Origin: Excoecaria cochinchinensis
Lineage: Eukaryota > Streptophyta > Magnoliopsida > Malpighiales > Euphorbiaceae
NCBI GenBank assembly: GCA_947683425.1
Contig: CANTUQ010000037.1
Coordinates: forward strand, 7,890,501 to 7,954,500
DNA length: 64,000 bases
Direction: 5' to 3'
A program made the position numbers and the translations under genes. Position 1 is the first letter of the stretch; each line of letters opens with the position of its first letter. Shown piece after piece: positions 44,006-55,900 of this stretch. Below the pieces are notes generated by a model that saw only the letters and a list, made by a program, of their open reading frames with translations, did no database searches and was not told the DNA's origin.

Positions 44006-45347
44006 CTAAAAACTACCATCGAGATACACCTTACACCTCTTACCATTAGCCTTAAACAATTCTCCTTTACTATTTTTAAGCTCCAAATAACCATGATCAA
44101 AAACACGAGTCACCTCAAATGGCCCACTCCATCTAGACCTAAGTTTGCCGGGAAACAACTTCAACCTGGAATTAAACAAAAGGACCTTATCTCCTACTTT
44201 AAAATTCTTATGCCTAATATATGCATCATGCCATTTTTTAGTCCGCTCTTTATATATTCATGCATTTTCACAGGAACTAAGGCGCAGCTCATCAAGTCCA
44301 TTCAATTGCAACCGTCTCTTAATACCGGCCTCTTTAAGATCATAATTTGAAGCTCTAATTGCCCAAAAGGCCTTATGTTCTAACTTAACGGGCAAATGAC
44401 ATGCTTTGGCAAAAACTAATCTATAGGGTGACATGCCAATTGGTGTTTTAAATGTAGTACGGTATGCCCAAAGAGCATCATCTAATTTATGTGCCCAATC
44501 TTTCCTTAAACTGGACACCGTCTTTTCAAGGATCCATTTAAGCTCTCTATTAGAGACTTCAACTTGACCACTAGTTTGTGGGTGATAAGGTGTTGCTACC
44601 CTATGATGCACCCCATATTTATGTAATAAAGAGGCAAAAGAACGGTTTATGAAATGTTTACCTCCATCACTTATTATAGCTCATGGCAGTCCAAACCTTG
44701 AAAATAATCTCTTCAAAAACTTGACAACCACTTTTGCATTATTTGTTGGGGTTGCCTGAGCTTTCACCCACTTAGACACATAATCTACTCCAACTAATAT
44801 ATAGTTTTGCCCAAATAAATTAGGAAAAGGACCCATAAAGTCAATTCCTCAAACGTCGAAGATCTCTAGCTCCAAAATATTTGACAAGGGCATCTCATCT
44901 CTTCTCCCAAGGTTGGCAACCCTTTGGCATCTAGCACATTGAGCCACAAACCTTCGAGCATCTTAAAACAAAGTGGGCCAATAAAACCCACACTCAAGCA
45001 CCCTTAGAAGCCATTTTGGTACTTCCATTATGCCCAGAATATAGAGCTAAGTGATAATGAGTAAGAATGTTTGCAGACTCCTCTTCACCAACACAACGCC
45101 TTATGACACCATCTCTACAAATCTTAAATAGGTAAGGCTCCTCCTAAATGTAGTATTTCACATTTGCAAAAAACTTTTTCCTTTGCTAAAAAGTTAAGTC
45201 ATTTGGCAAAATTCCTGCAATAATAAAGTTAGCAAAATCTACATACCAAGGTACATCAACATGCTCAACCATCATAAGTGTTTCATCAGGAAACGTTTTA
45301 TTTATTGTATCATTATCACCCATAGGTCCCTCATCGTTTTCTAACCT
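44006..45347 (-). pseudogene. int: Integrase region, decayed
   Basis: The HHCC zinc domain is visible near 45030-45140 (HYHLALYSGHNGSTKMASK). The catalytic core is broken by stops and shifts. The C-terminal part is open at 44611-44258, including ATPYHPQTSGQVEVSNRELK (with the core Glu context) and the 'DDALWAYRTTFKTPIGMSPY' stretch. The tail carries the GPF module 'RSRWSGPFEVTRVFDHGYLE' and ends at a TAG at 44006. No chromodomain, as expected for Athila. Confidence 0.8.
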
Positions 45348-46582
45348 TCATAAGTGGTCAGCCACTACATTTTCTGAACCTTTCTTATCCCTTATCCCTA
45401 TATCAACTTCTTGCAATAAAAGAACCCAACGAATAAGATGAGGTTTAGCATCTTTTTTAGCAAATAGATATCTAAGAGCTGCAGGATTCGTGTACACAAT
45501 AACCTTAGATCCCAACAAGTAAGATATAAATTTATCACATGCAAACACAACAGTAAGCATCTCTTTTTCAGTTGTTGTATAATTTAATTGAGGACCCGAT
45601 AATATATGACTTGCATAATATATCACATGCAAATGCTTATCCCTACACTGACCTAACACACATCCCACAGCTAGGTCACTAGCATCACATATCAATTCAA
45701 AAGGTAGACTCCAATCTAGTGAAGTAATAATAGGTGCACTTATAAGGGCCTTCTTTAACTTCTCAAAAGCTTCTATGCATTCACTTGAAAACTCAAAAGG
45801 CACATCTTTAACCAAGAGGTTAGTCAAGGGTCTTGCAATCAACGAAAATTTTTTAATAAACCGTCTATAAAACTCAGCATGTCCTAAAAAAGACCTAACA
45901 CTTTTAACCGTAGAAGGTGGAAGTAATTTCTCTATTAACTCGATTTTAGCCCGATCTACTTCAATCCCTTCTCTTGAAATTTTGTGACCCAACACTATAC
46001 CTTCTTTAACCATGAAGTGGCATTTCTCCCAATTAAGCACCAAATTACTTTCCTCACATCTAGCTAGCACTTTGTCCAAATTATGTAAGCACAAGTCAAA
46101 AGAATCACCATAAACGGAGAAATCATCCATAAACACCTTCATAATCTCCTCTATCATATCACTAAGAATAGATGTCATGCACCTTTGAAAAGTCACCGGT
46201 GCATTACATAACCCAAATGGCATCCTTCTATAGGCAAAAGGCCTATATGGGCAAGTAAATGTAGTTTTCTCTTGATCACTAGGGTAGATAAAAATTTGAA
46301 ATACCCCAAAAAGCCATCTAAGAAATAGTAATGAGAATGCCCAGCTATTCTCTCTAACATTTGGTCTATTAACGGTAATGGGAAGTGATCCTTTCTAGTG
46401 GCGTTATTCAATTTCCTATAATCTATGCATACTCTCTAACCAGTAGTAGTCCTAGTAGGAATTAAATCTCCACTCTCATTTCTAACTACAATGCCCCTTT
46501 CTTGGGGACACAATGAATAGGACTAACTCATTCACTAACCGAAATAGGATAGATAATCCTAGCATCAAGAAGTTTAATAATT
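45348..46582 (-). pseudogene. pol: Reverse transcriptase and RNase H, decayed
   Basis: Open from 46223 to 45348: MPFGLCNAPVTFQR, then the catalytic box FMDDFSVYG (YxDD with Phe, usual in this lineage), the 'VLGHKISREGIEVDRAKIE' thumb, and RNase H with DASDLAVGCVLGQ, 'TTEKEMLTVVFACDKF' (catalytic Glu) and a later Asp in 'VVADHL'. Upstream pieces in another frame (46411-46270) carry 'KDHFPLPLIDQMLERIAGHS' and 'LDGFLGYF'. A frameshift separates the two parts, so no active enzyme is made. Confidence 0.88.
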
Positions 46583-47044
46583 TCTTTCTTTACAACCTCT
46601 TTCATATTAGGGTTAAGCCTTCTTTGCCTATTAGTTTTGGGTTGGCATCCATCTTCCATATGAATCCTATGCATAACTACATTGGGACTAATCCCCCTTA
46701 AATATGATATTTGCCAGCCTATACTTTTTATTCTTTTCCTTACAACTTCTAACAACAAATTTTATTGCCTTTTAGTGAGCTTCTTAAATATGATATTTGC
46801 CAGCCTATACTTTTTATTCTTTTCCTTACAACTTCTAACAACAAATTTTATTTCTTTCTTTACAACCTCTTTCATATTAGGGTTAAGCCTTCTTTGCCTA
46901 TTAGTTTTGGGTTGGCATCCATCTTCCATATGAATCCTATGCATAACTACATTGGGACTAATCCCCCTTAAATATGATATTTGCCAGCCTATACTTTTTA
47001 TTCTTTTCCTTACAACTTCTAACAACAAATTTTATTGCCTTTTA
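46583..47044 (-). repeat. Local tandem duplication just upstream of RT
   Basis: A unit of about 267 bp with 'tttctttctttacaacctct' and the following RT N-terminal segment occurs at about 46584 and again at 46851. A shorter part starting 'aatatgatatttgccagcc' is present three times (near 46701, 46788, 46972). It repeats the QRRLNPNMKEVVKKEI stretch and would duplicate part of the RT lead-in. Confidence 0.8.
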
Positions 47045-47321
47045 GTGAGCTTGTTAGAAACTATTATAGGTAAGGTAATATTAGAACCAAGAAATGCGTA
47101 CCTCAAATGGATTGGAAGTTCTTTCAATTCAACAACAGGTGGACTTACTATGGATGGTGGCAATGGCTCCTCACTTCGATGTAAAAGCTCCGACCTATGA
47201 CTTTCTTGCTGCACCTCCTCTTAAACTCTTTCCTCTAAATTAATTTCCTCTTGACTTGCAGTATCAATTACTTCTAACACACAAGCATCAATAAGATCCA
47301 TTTTCATGCATACATGCTCAT

Positions 47322-48170
47322 CTATGGGGTACTTGAGTGCTTTATCCATGTGATATTCAACATGATCCTCCTTACTCTTAAAACTAATTTCCCTTCATAC
47401 GCATCAATCAATGCCCTACCAGTTCGCATAAATGGTCTCCCTAAAATCAATGGGCAATTAGCATCATATGCAAAATCTAAGATTATAAAGTCAGCAGGCA
47501 ATATGAATTTATCCACTTTAACAAGTACATCCTCAACTATGCCATAAGGTTTCTTAATGGATTGGTTAGCTAATTGCAAGACCATGGAAGTAGGCTTAAC
47601 ATCTTCTAAGCTTAACTTCTTAAAAGTGGACAATGGCATAAGATTGATACTAGCCCCTAAGTCACACAAGCACCTAGAAAACTCCATATCCCCCATTGTA
47701 TAAGGAATAGTAAAGCTACCAGGGTCTTTAAGTTTTGTAGGTAAGTTATTGGTAATTATTGAGCTATAATCTTCAGTTAACTCTACAGTGGATAAATCTT
47801 CCCAACTCATTTTCATAGAAATTAATTCTTTTAAAAACTTGGCATAGTTTGGAATATAGGTTATTGCCTCTACAAATGAGAGATTAATATGCAAATACTT
47901 CAATTTACCAATGAAATTTAAAAATTGCTTATCAATATCTTGTTTCTTGAGTCATTGTGGAAATAGCGGTCGAGGTTGGAAAACTCTAGGAGTATTAGCC
48001 CTTGTTGCCCCCTCTATCGTGCCCGCAACTAGAGTCGCGCTCACGACAGAAGGCTCTTTCTCCTCTGATGCGCTCGTAGATGGTATCGCGCTCGTGATGT
48101 CGGCCAGTTTCCCTACTGTCGCGCTAGGGGTAGGTGTCGTGCTCGCGACAGAAAGCCCATCTTCCTCCTA
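47322..48170 (-). pseudogene. pro: Aspartic protease and Ser/Ala/Thr-rich linker
   Basis: The frame is the same as gag. The protease segment (47903-47322) shows CDLGASINLMPLSTF with the D-x-G-A active-site triplet, a middle 'QLANQSIKKPYGIVEDVLV', and the C-terminal ILGRPFMRTGRALID flap/strand typical of plant gypsy retropepsins. Upstream (48170-48010) the linker is made of degenerate CTGTCGCGCTCGCGACAG copies that translate as VAST/SATV/SAIP-type residues. That places the palindromic motif inside coding sequence. Confidence 0.8.
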
Positions 48171-49577
48171 AATTTCTTTTTCTTGCAATACTCCATCTTT
48201 GTTAGTTAAAATCAATTCATTAACATACTTTTTACCTAACCTTAGTGTGATTGCCTTCATTTGCTCCCTCAGATTATCTTTCGTGTTACTTGAAAGTCAT
48301 CCTTGTAGTCTTGAAGGTAGTGCATTAGCAATTTGTTCCAATTGCACCTCAAGGTTGTGAATGGATAAGGCTTGATTCTTAGCAATTTGGTTAAACTTAG
48401 ACTCCAGCCTCTTGTGATTCTCCTCTTAGAAACTGAATTTCAAATTGATTCCTTCCAAGAATCTATCCATCTTAACCTCCAATGGTCCAAATCGGTCTTG
48501 TGGTGGTTGGAAGCCTACACCTCCTCTATTTTGATTATTATTATTCCCCCGTGAGAAATTTAGATGGCTCCTCCATCCAGGGTTGTAGGTATTCGAATAG
48601 GGATTTCCACGTCCTTGGCCTTGAATGAAACTTATTTGCTCCTCCGTCCTTGCTATACCCAAATTGCAACCTTCACTCAGATGTCCTTGTTGGCCATAAA
48701 TAGTGCATGCATTTGGTGGAGTTTCTTCCATACTCAAGTTGTCGATTTTGTTGGTCAAAGCTGTAACCTGCGCTTGCAAAGCAACAATAAAATCAACTGA
48801 ATGTACACCTTTTAAAGGGGAAGAATTTGATACCTTAGCTCTTTTCATCGGCCACAAGCAATTATTGATTGACATCTCCTCAAGCAGTTCAAATGCAGCA
48901 TTTGTCATCTTTCTCATAAGAGAACCACCCACAGCAGCATCTATAGTACCTCTAGTAGTAGGATTTACTCCATTATAGAAAGTCTGCATGAGCAACTCTC
49001 TTGGTAGATTGTGGTGGGGACAACTCCATTGTAATTCTTTAAACCTTTCCCATCCTTCATATAAAGACTCGGTATCATTTTGCACAAAAGTAGTTATGTC
49101 CTTAATTATCTTTGCAGTTTTTGCTACGGAAAAATATTTAGACAAAAATGCTTGAGCCAATTGGTCCCATGTAGTAATAGAACCTCTTGCAAGTGAATTC
49201 AACCAAGCTTTTGCCTTATCCTTTAACGTGAAAGGAAAAGTCCTAAACTTAAATGCATCTGCCAAAACTCCATTAATTTTAAAAGTATCACAAATTTCTA
49301 CGAAATTTGCTAAATAAGCATTAGGATCCTCATTTGGAAAACTATAGAACTGAATGCTATTTTGCACCATTTGCAACAAAGAAGGTTTAATTTCAAATTG
49401 ATTCACATTTACTGTCTATGCTGGCATAGTGAAGTCCATCAATCTAGGTGGGTTTTCTTCAACCATAACTAGTATCTTATTTTTATTTTTCTTGGGTTTA
49501 CGGTTATTGAAAAGAAATATTTCCATCTCTGGATTTAATTGTTCAAGTTCTTCTTGAGAACTCCTTGTCCTAGACAT
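48171..49577 (-). pseudogene. gag: Athila-type gag, nearly complete
   Basis: The ATG at 49577 opens MSRTRSSQEELEQL. The frame continues to the protease with only a few stops (49416, about 48427, one near 48301). The capsid helix region reads FKFRTFPFTLKDKAKAWLNS, 'WDQLAQAFLSKYF' and 'LYEGWERFKELQWSCPHHNLP', matching the Retrotrans_gag pattern. The zinc knuckle is damaged: its second Cys is Tyr (C-T-I-Y...GH...C). A tail with IHNLEVQLEQIANALPSRLQG follows. The start is chosen because it is the first ATG after the PBS. Confidence 0.85.
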
Positions 49578-49691
49578 ATACTTAAACTATCCAATCCAGT
49601 AAAAACAAAACAAAACAAATAAATAAATTAAATATTGTAATCCAAAATCTTGAATCAAGATTTATAATGGCAATAACATCAATCATAACCG

Positions 49692-49709
49692 TCCCCGGCA
49701 ATGGCGCCA
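49692..49709 (-). promoter_or_regulatory. PBS for tRNA-Asp (Athila element)
   Basis: Sense reads TGGCGCCATTGCCGGGGA, 5 nt after the LTR end. It differs from the tRNA-Asp complement by one base, a G-to-A change of the kind expected from cytosine methylation decay. Confidence 0.88.
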
Positions 49710-49714
49710 AAACT

Positions 49715-51081
49715 TGTTGTGCTAAATCCGCAAGTGCACGGTTTATCGATTATAGTACTTAAGATATCGTTCTCACGAAGACAGTAGATTGATTATTACT
49801 CACTATTACTACTCGATTTTAATCTTGTTTACAATGTTCAATATTTTTTAGAATGAAACTAAGCTACTAGTGGAATGCTAAATTAAGTATTAACTAAACC
49901 TAATTAATAATGCTCAAAGAAGATAAGTAGGATTAATGATGATGAGTTGATAGTTGATAGAACTTAAAGTTATTATTCTTGCTTATTTATGTAACCTTGT
50001 CATGCAATCCAAGTTGAACTAAAATTCCAATTCATTTTCTCGACATGAATTAGAGTGCCTAAAATATGTATTTATAATTCTAACTCTTAACTCTCATTAA
50101 TGAACTAGTTAATTATACATGCATATTTCGAGATTAATTAACAACCTATAGCAATCAACTAACATCCCGATCTCTCAAGAAATGCTTTAATGATGAAATT
50201 CTATTAACTTTAAGTAGGAATTAATCTCTCAACTAAATTATTACTTATTATGATCATTCATAAAATACTAACAGAAAATTCTGCAAACAAGAATACTATA
50301 TTAATATGAATAACAAAATATAACATGAAAGATTCAAGTTCCTAAAAACATCATTAAATATTTACAAAGAATAAGCAAAAGTTAGAAGTTCGAAGAAGGA
50401 GCTCTCTCAACCCTTTTTCTCTTCACAAATATATTCTTCTCCTTTGCTTTTTGCCTTCTTCTCAAAACATGAAAATGTACTTAAGAATTTACAACTAACA
50501 GTAATTGTTCTCTCTATTTACAGAAATTCTCAAGTTAAAATCTCTATTTCTATATTTGTCAAACTGAATCTTATAAATATGTCTTCAACAATTGTGCCCC
50601 TTGAAGTGCCTCTCTAAAAGAGTTGTAAACCTTGATAATAGTCCTAACTCTTCAAGTGACCCTTCAGAAATAACTGTTATAATGGCCATCACTGTCGCGC
50701 TCGCGATAGAACACGGATCTTCATTTTGCTGACTTTTTTGCTGGCATTGACTCCCTTCCTCTTCCTTGCTTTGTCGCGCTCGCGACCTCCTTCGCACCCA
50801 TGACAGAACACTGCTCTTCTTACTCAGCTTCTTTCTTCTGCTCTTCCTAGCTTCTACTTATCCGCCTTAGGTCGTGTTCGTGCCTATAGTTACGCCTGCT
50901 ACAGATGCCAGATTTCCTTGCTTAATTTTCTGCTTCTTCCAAGTTTTTCTCCATTTCCTCCTATACTCACACAACATAAAACAAACATAAAACATACAAA
51001 ATTATGACATAACTAACCACAATTAAACATGATTTTAAACACAAAACACTAACTAAATATGAGACATTTAAGCTCATATCA
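49715..51081 (-). repeat. 5' LTR of the Athila element
   Basis: 1367 bp, running TGATATGAGC...GCACAACA in sense. It carries the palindrome copies at 50692-50709 and 50771-50807, partly decayed ('cgcgataga'). Within the first 80 bp of the plus strand it differs from the other LTR at roughly ten sites, mostly transitions. Confidence 0.9.
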
Positions 51082-51086
51082 GAAAT

Positions 51087-51499
51087 CTTTCATGTGCAAA
51101 TCAGCACACCTAATCTCTATCTCTGCCTAAGATAGCACAACAGTCAGCCTAAACCTATCATTAGAAGACCTAATCCTACAATTATTAATATAGCCATGAT
51201 TAGCATCCAATTATCACCACTCTAACACGCAAATTATGGGTATTCTAAATAGCCCCTTCACTCCAATAGGTAAAGGACTTTTTGGCACCCACTTGAGACT
51301 CTCTCTCTCTCTCTCTAAAATTAGCTAACTTAAATTTCGGAGTGCTAATTCCCTCCAAGACAGGGATAAGCATTTTTTTTATGTTCTATAGGTCTTTTTA
51401 GACAGATATGACTTCCAATCCATTTAGGTCGAAACTCTTTTAAGTCGACTCATTTCATTCTTCTCGAGATTATCATTTGGCGCTTTTATTGAGCGAAGA
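51087..51499. other. Unclassified flank with (CT)n
   Basis: This is the target DNA to the right of the Athila element. Together with 34621-35018 it should represent the pre-insertion sequence. A (CT)n run lies at 51300-51317. I see no gene; it may be the leader of the decayed Tat-like element that follows. Confidence 0.4.
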
Positions 51500-53270
51500 T
51501 GAGGGAAGATTCTCCAAGATGATCCCAACACTCAGAGCATTCTAAGAGAAGTCGGCAGATTAGATCCATAGTCAATGAAGAGAAGAATTGTAGATAAACT
51601 TTTACCAGCTTTCAATGATGAAGTACTCTTCGGTGCCATCAACCGGTTCGATGATTCCACCCCTATAATGGTCAAAGACTTGAAAGCCCTTATGAAAGGC
51701 CCTGGCCATAAATTACAATGATCATGCAGTCAATAAAGAAAGATAAAAGGCCCCAATTTTTGCCAAAGATTATAAGGAAAAAAGCATGATGTGGGAAGAA
51801 GGAAGAATAAGACTGCGAGCTAAAGAAATAGTGATTGCAAAAGGGAGGAACCATTCTGGCACCCGATTAAATGTACATGAACATTCTTATAAAGGAAAGG
51901 GTAAAGAGAAGGCATTTCACTCTTACACTAGATATGATGAGTACGACACTTATGGTAGGACCTATGTGCCATCATGTTCACCATCAGTCTCTATAGGAGA
52001 CGATAGGTCATTCATGTGCACCCCTAAGGCAAAAATATAGAGAAAAGACAACAACTGACTGGGCTTATGGCAAATAAAGATGAAAAATGTTTTCTTCAAA
52101 CCATTAGGAAGTTTAGACTGGGTAATCCCAAGAAGCCCATGTTCGACGAGAATACCATTTCCCTTTTTTTTAGAAATTTGAGAAGCCGAGCTTCCAAAAA
52201 GATTTAAAGCGATAAGAATGCTAAGGTATACCAAAAAAATAGACCTGACGTACCACATATAAAAATACCTCACTCGAATCCAAACATATTCCTTTGATGA
52301 TAAGATTTTTTATAGAGTTTTCCCTACAAAATTGGCAGGTGATACCCTGGATTTGTTCTATGGCCTCCCTTCGAGATCAATCTCCTCTTTCAAGCAGATC
52401 CAAGACATGTTCACCACTAAGTACATAGTCTAGGTGAGAACACCAAAGACAACAAATGATCTTTATAATTTGCTACAGAGACCAAATGAGAGTCTTAGAG
52501 ATTACGTGGATAGATTCCATACGTTAACCTTTGAAATTAAGAATTTGCACCTCAAAATTGCAGCAACAGCTTTAGCAAAGAGTGTGTGGAAATTGTTTGA
52601 TCCTTGAACACTAGATCCCCAGCTAACTTCACCGATCTGATGGACAGAGCGAATGAGTTCATCCAACTAGATGATGCACTAAAGGCAGATCAGTAACACA
52701 CATGTTCCTTGGGTGATCACGACACTATTGGATAAGGGGTCATATGACCAAAAGCTCAGAAAGAACAAGTACGTCTAAGAGTATAAGAAAATGAAAGGAA
52801 TTTGAGCATGAAAAATTTGATCGTCGTGATCGTCGTGTTAATATTTTGGCTAAAATCTATAATGCATTCAATTCTTCTCTTTCTAATGTATTAATGTGGA
52901 TCAAAAAGAAGCATAAGATGGTCAACTGGCCTAAAAAATGTCAAATCGGACATTTTCAAGAAGAGGCAAGTCCAAGTTTTGTGACATTCACAAGGGCATA
53001 GGCTACACCACTCACAAATGCAAAGCCTTGAAAAATGAGGTAGAACAGCTAATCCAGAAGGACCGTTAAAGATATTTATCGGGCCTTTAGCAAAAATCCC
53101 TTGCCTATCCCCTAATAATTAAGGTCAATCGAATTCCTATGAAGAGGAGAGGAGGAAGTTGAGAGACATGGATAGGCAACGACACAGGGATGGTGTGATC
53201 AATATGATAGCTGGAGGATCATCCTATGGGGAGGACTTCTCCAAAAGGAAGAAAGGACAGAAAGGGGTAT
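51500..53270 (+). pseudogene. gag: Tat-like gag, heavily decayed
   Basis: Frame fragments show a gag organisation: a region like 'SPANFTDLMDRANEFIQLDDA' (52610-52690), matching the gypsy gag C-terminal helix. The CCHC-like Tat tail 'CDIHKGIGYTTHKCKALKNE' is near 52979-53040 and is followed by 'VEQLIQKD'. A basic, open 84-codon piece (51786-52040) precedes them. There are many stops and shifts, and no start or LTR was found. Confidence 0.6.
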
Positions 53271-54010
53271 ACTTTTCAGCATAATCTGAGAAGTTACCTT
53301 CGATTACTCTATCGCTAGAAGATACAGGGGATACCAAATTTCTTCACGATGATCTTTTGGTAGTGCAAGCGATAATCAATAATTTTTAGTGAAAATAATT
53401 CTCGTGGACAATGGCAGTGCCATCAACGTATTAACTTTGGAAGCCTACAAGAAGATAGGCTTATTGATCAGTGAGCTAAAGTCGAACTGCATTCCTTTGA
53501 TCGGATTAGGTAATGCTTATATTCCTATTGTAGGCTTTATCGACCTTTTTGTGGACCTAGGGGATAAAGCCATCATACACAATTGTAAGTGCACCTTCAT
53601 GGTCATAGACACACCTTTTGCATACAGTGCTATATTTAGCAACCCTATGCTTTTTCAAACAAGTGCCGTCATAAGCATTAGGTATATGGTAATGAATGTG
53701 CCAACAGAGAAAGGAGTAGCCAAACTCGAGGAAACCAAAAGGCCTCAAGAGAAGCCTATGTAACCATGATAAAAAAAAAAAAAGGAAATTAGGCTTATGT
53801 TGTGGAACCAATGGAGTAAAAAGACAAGGGGAAGGCAAAAACGTGCCTTGTGGAAGATTTGGTCCCTGTGAGATAGCCCCAAGCAAGGAGGTGACAATCA
53901 TATTAGATCTTGATGAAGGCCCAAAAGCAAAAGTCGCCCAAGTATTAATGATAAATAAAAGTTCTTTTGCCGATCACCAGATAATATCCCTGGTATAAAC
54001 CCAAAAGTCA
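53271..54010 (+). pseudogene. pro: Tat-like aspartic protease
   Basis: The open segment 53389-53763 begins VKIILVDNGSAINVL, carrying the D-x-G-S active-site box. It continues 'LIGLGNAYIPIVGFIDLFVDLG' and 'FMVIDTPFAYSAIFSNPML', the strand order of plant Tat retropepsins, where the last motif is usually N-x-I-L-G-R-P. The stop after 'KPM' and a poly-A run at 53770 mark decay. Confidence 0.75.
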
Positions 54011-55330
54011 TCACACATAAGCTTAATATAGATCTAAGATTCCCACAGGTGAAACAAAAGTTGAGGAGGCATGCGCCTAATCAAGTTAATTTTTGAAGAG
54101 GTGGACAAACTTTTTAAAGCCATAGTGATCAGGGAAGTTTGCTACCTGGACTAGTTAGCAAATGTAGTCCTTGTGAAGAAGAAAAATGGGAAATTGAGGA
54201 TGTTTGTTCACTCTATCTATCTAAATAGAGTATGCCTTAAGGACAACTATCCTTTGCCAAACATCGACTAGCATGTTGATGCCATTGCTTACTATGCCAT
54301 TTACTCAAACTTGGATGCTTATGGGGGCTACCATCAAATTTTGATGTGGCTTCTAGACCAAGCAAAAATGAGCTTTTTTACCATTGAGGGGACTTATTAC
54401 TATAAAGTCATGTTCTCCGGGATAAAAAGTATAGGGCCAACATACCAATGACTAATGAACAAGATTTTTAAAGATTAGATCAGGCACAATATGAAGTATA
54501 TGTCGACGACATGATTGTCAATAGCAAGAATAGATCAAAACATGCGGTAGACCTGGCTAGGGTGTTTACAATGTTGAATCGGTACCAGATAAAGCTTAAC
54601 CCTAAGAAGTGTGCTTTTGGGATTTCCTTAAGAAAAGGGGTTTTGTGGTCTCTCAGCAAGGAATTGAGGCAAATCCTGAAAATATCAAGGCCATTTTAGA
54701 TATGCATCCCTTAAGAAATGTAAAGAAAATTCGAAAGCTTAACGGGAGACTCATCGCTGTAGGAAGATTTATTTCTTCTTCAATAAAAAGATGCATCCTA
54801 TTATTTAAAATATTAAGGAAGAGTGAGAATTTTTCATATGGAGAAGATTGCCAAAAGGAATTTGATGAGTTAAAGCAATTTCTCTCCGAGCCTCCTTTTT
54901 AAGTCGGCCAGTACCAGGCAAGAAACTTTTCATTTACCTTTCAACATCAAGTAAAGCAATTGTAGTTGTCCTGGTGTGGGAGGAAGAAAACCAACAAAAT
55001 CCAATATATTATGTAAGTTAGGTCTTAAAAGGGTCGGAACTCAAAAAAGGGCTAGCTGAGTAGTTAATCATAGCAATGAGGATATGCATAGCCAAGTTAA
55101 GGCGGTACTTTGAAGCCCACACAATTGTTATCAGATTAGACCAGCCACTTAGAAAGATACTTCAGAGGCCTGACCTGAAAGGTAGACTTGTTGAATGGGC
55201 TATTAAGATGTAATAATTCGACATTAAATACAAGCCCCGATCGACTATCAACGTATAAGCCTTGGCTAATTTCATTGCCGAATTCATAAGAGAGGTCAAG
55301 CAGAAACCCGAGCCAAAAAACACCACATAG
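54011..55330 (+). pseudogene. pol: Tat-like reverse transcriptase and RNase H, decayed
   Basis: Recognisable pieces in shifting frames: 'VVLVKKKNGKLRMF' and 'LKDNYPLPNID' (54165-54270), 'YGGYHQILM' (54325), 'KMSFFTIEGTYYYKVMFSGIKS' (54370-54430), 'KYMSTT' near the lost catalytic box (about 54495), then thumb pieces to 54900. RNase H follows, with 'LRRYFEAHTIVIRLDQPLRKILQRPDLKGRLVEWAI' (55100-55210) and 'ALANFIAEF' (55258-55290). At least a dozen stops make it non-functional. Confidence 0.75.
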
Positions 55331-55900
55331 TTTATGGTACCTCCAATGAGTTGAAAGGAAGAGCATGAATCATTCTAACTAGTCCTTTGAACATCCAAGT
55401 GAAATATGTAAATCGGCTAAATTTTAGAGCCTAGAACAACGTTGCAAAAAATGAAGCATTATTATAAGGATTGAGGTTTGTCAAGTCTATCTAACTAGAA
55501 AATCTCAAAGTCATGAGCAATTCCCAATTGGTCATGAGTCAAGTCTTGGGAGCTTTTAAAGCAAAATAAGAGAGCATGAAGAAGTATTTGGCTACGGTGA
55601 AAGTTGCAATTCAAGAAATAGAATATGCAGGGGCAACCTTGACAATTGAGAAAGTTCTCAAAGATGAGACAAGGGCAATCGACTTACTCGCCAAAATGGC
55701 AACAATCAACCAAATTTTTAAGGGCACAGATGTAATGGTTGAAGAATTATCATTCCCAATCATTAAATAAGCTGAGATAATAGAGATCGATGAGTAGGAT
55801 ACATGGATAACGCTGATCGTGATACCTTCAATCAAGTCATCTCCCTAATGATGATGCAGAAGCTAGGAAGATTGCTACAAAATCTCTGAATTATTCCCAG
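55331..55900 (+). pseudogene. Second RNase H domain (Tat hallmark), decayed
   Basis: After the first RNase H there is a second, archaeal-type RNase H-like section: 'KNEALL' (catalytic Glu context, 55449), 'LKVMSNSQLVMSQVLGAF' (Asp lost) and 'MKKYLATVKVAIQEI...ATLTIEKVLKDETRAIDLLAKMAT' (55576-55710). Two RNase H modules in a row are characteristic of the Tat lineage, which supports the classification of the whole fragment. Confidence 0.6.

Larger units (their letters stand above)
35024..51081 (-). mobile_element. Athila-lineage LTR retrotransposon, decayed, interrupted
   Basis: LTRs at 35024-37403 and 49715-51081, starting TGATATRAGC and ending GCACAACA in sense, flank gag, protease, RT-RNase H, integrase and an extra ORF. 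The TSD 'gaaat' is perfect (35019-35023, 51082-51086). Sense runs right to left. The PBS is tRNA-Asp type. The 3' LTR holds a hAT element and the 3' internal region holds solo LTR C; without them the element is about 11.4 kb. Many stops and frameshifts and visible LTR divergence, largely C/T and G/A changes, show that it is old. Confidence 0.9.

Noticed and set aside
44093..44350. Plus-strand ORFs across 42412-49000
   Set aside because: They are antisense shadows of the Athila gag-pol and extra-ORF pseudogenes, which show clear domain motifs on the minus strand.
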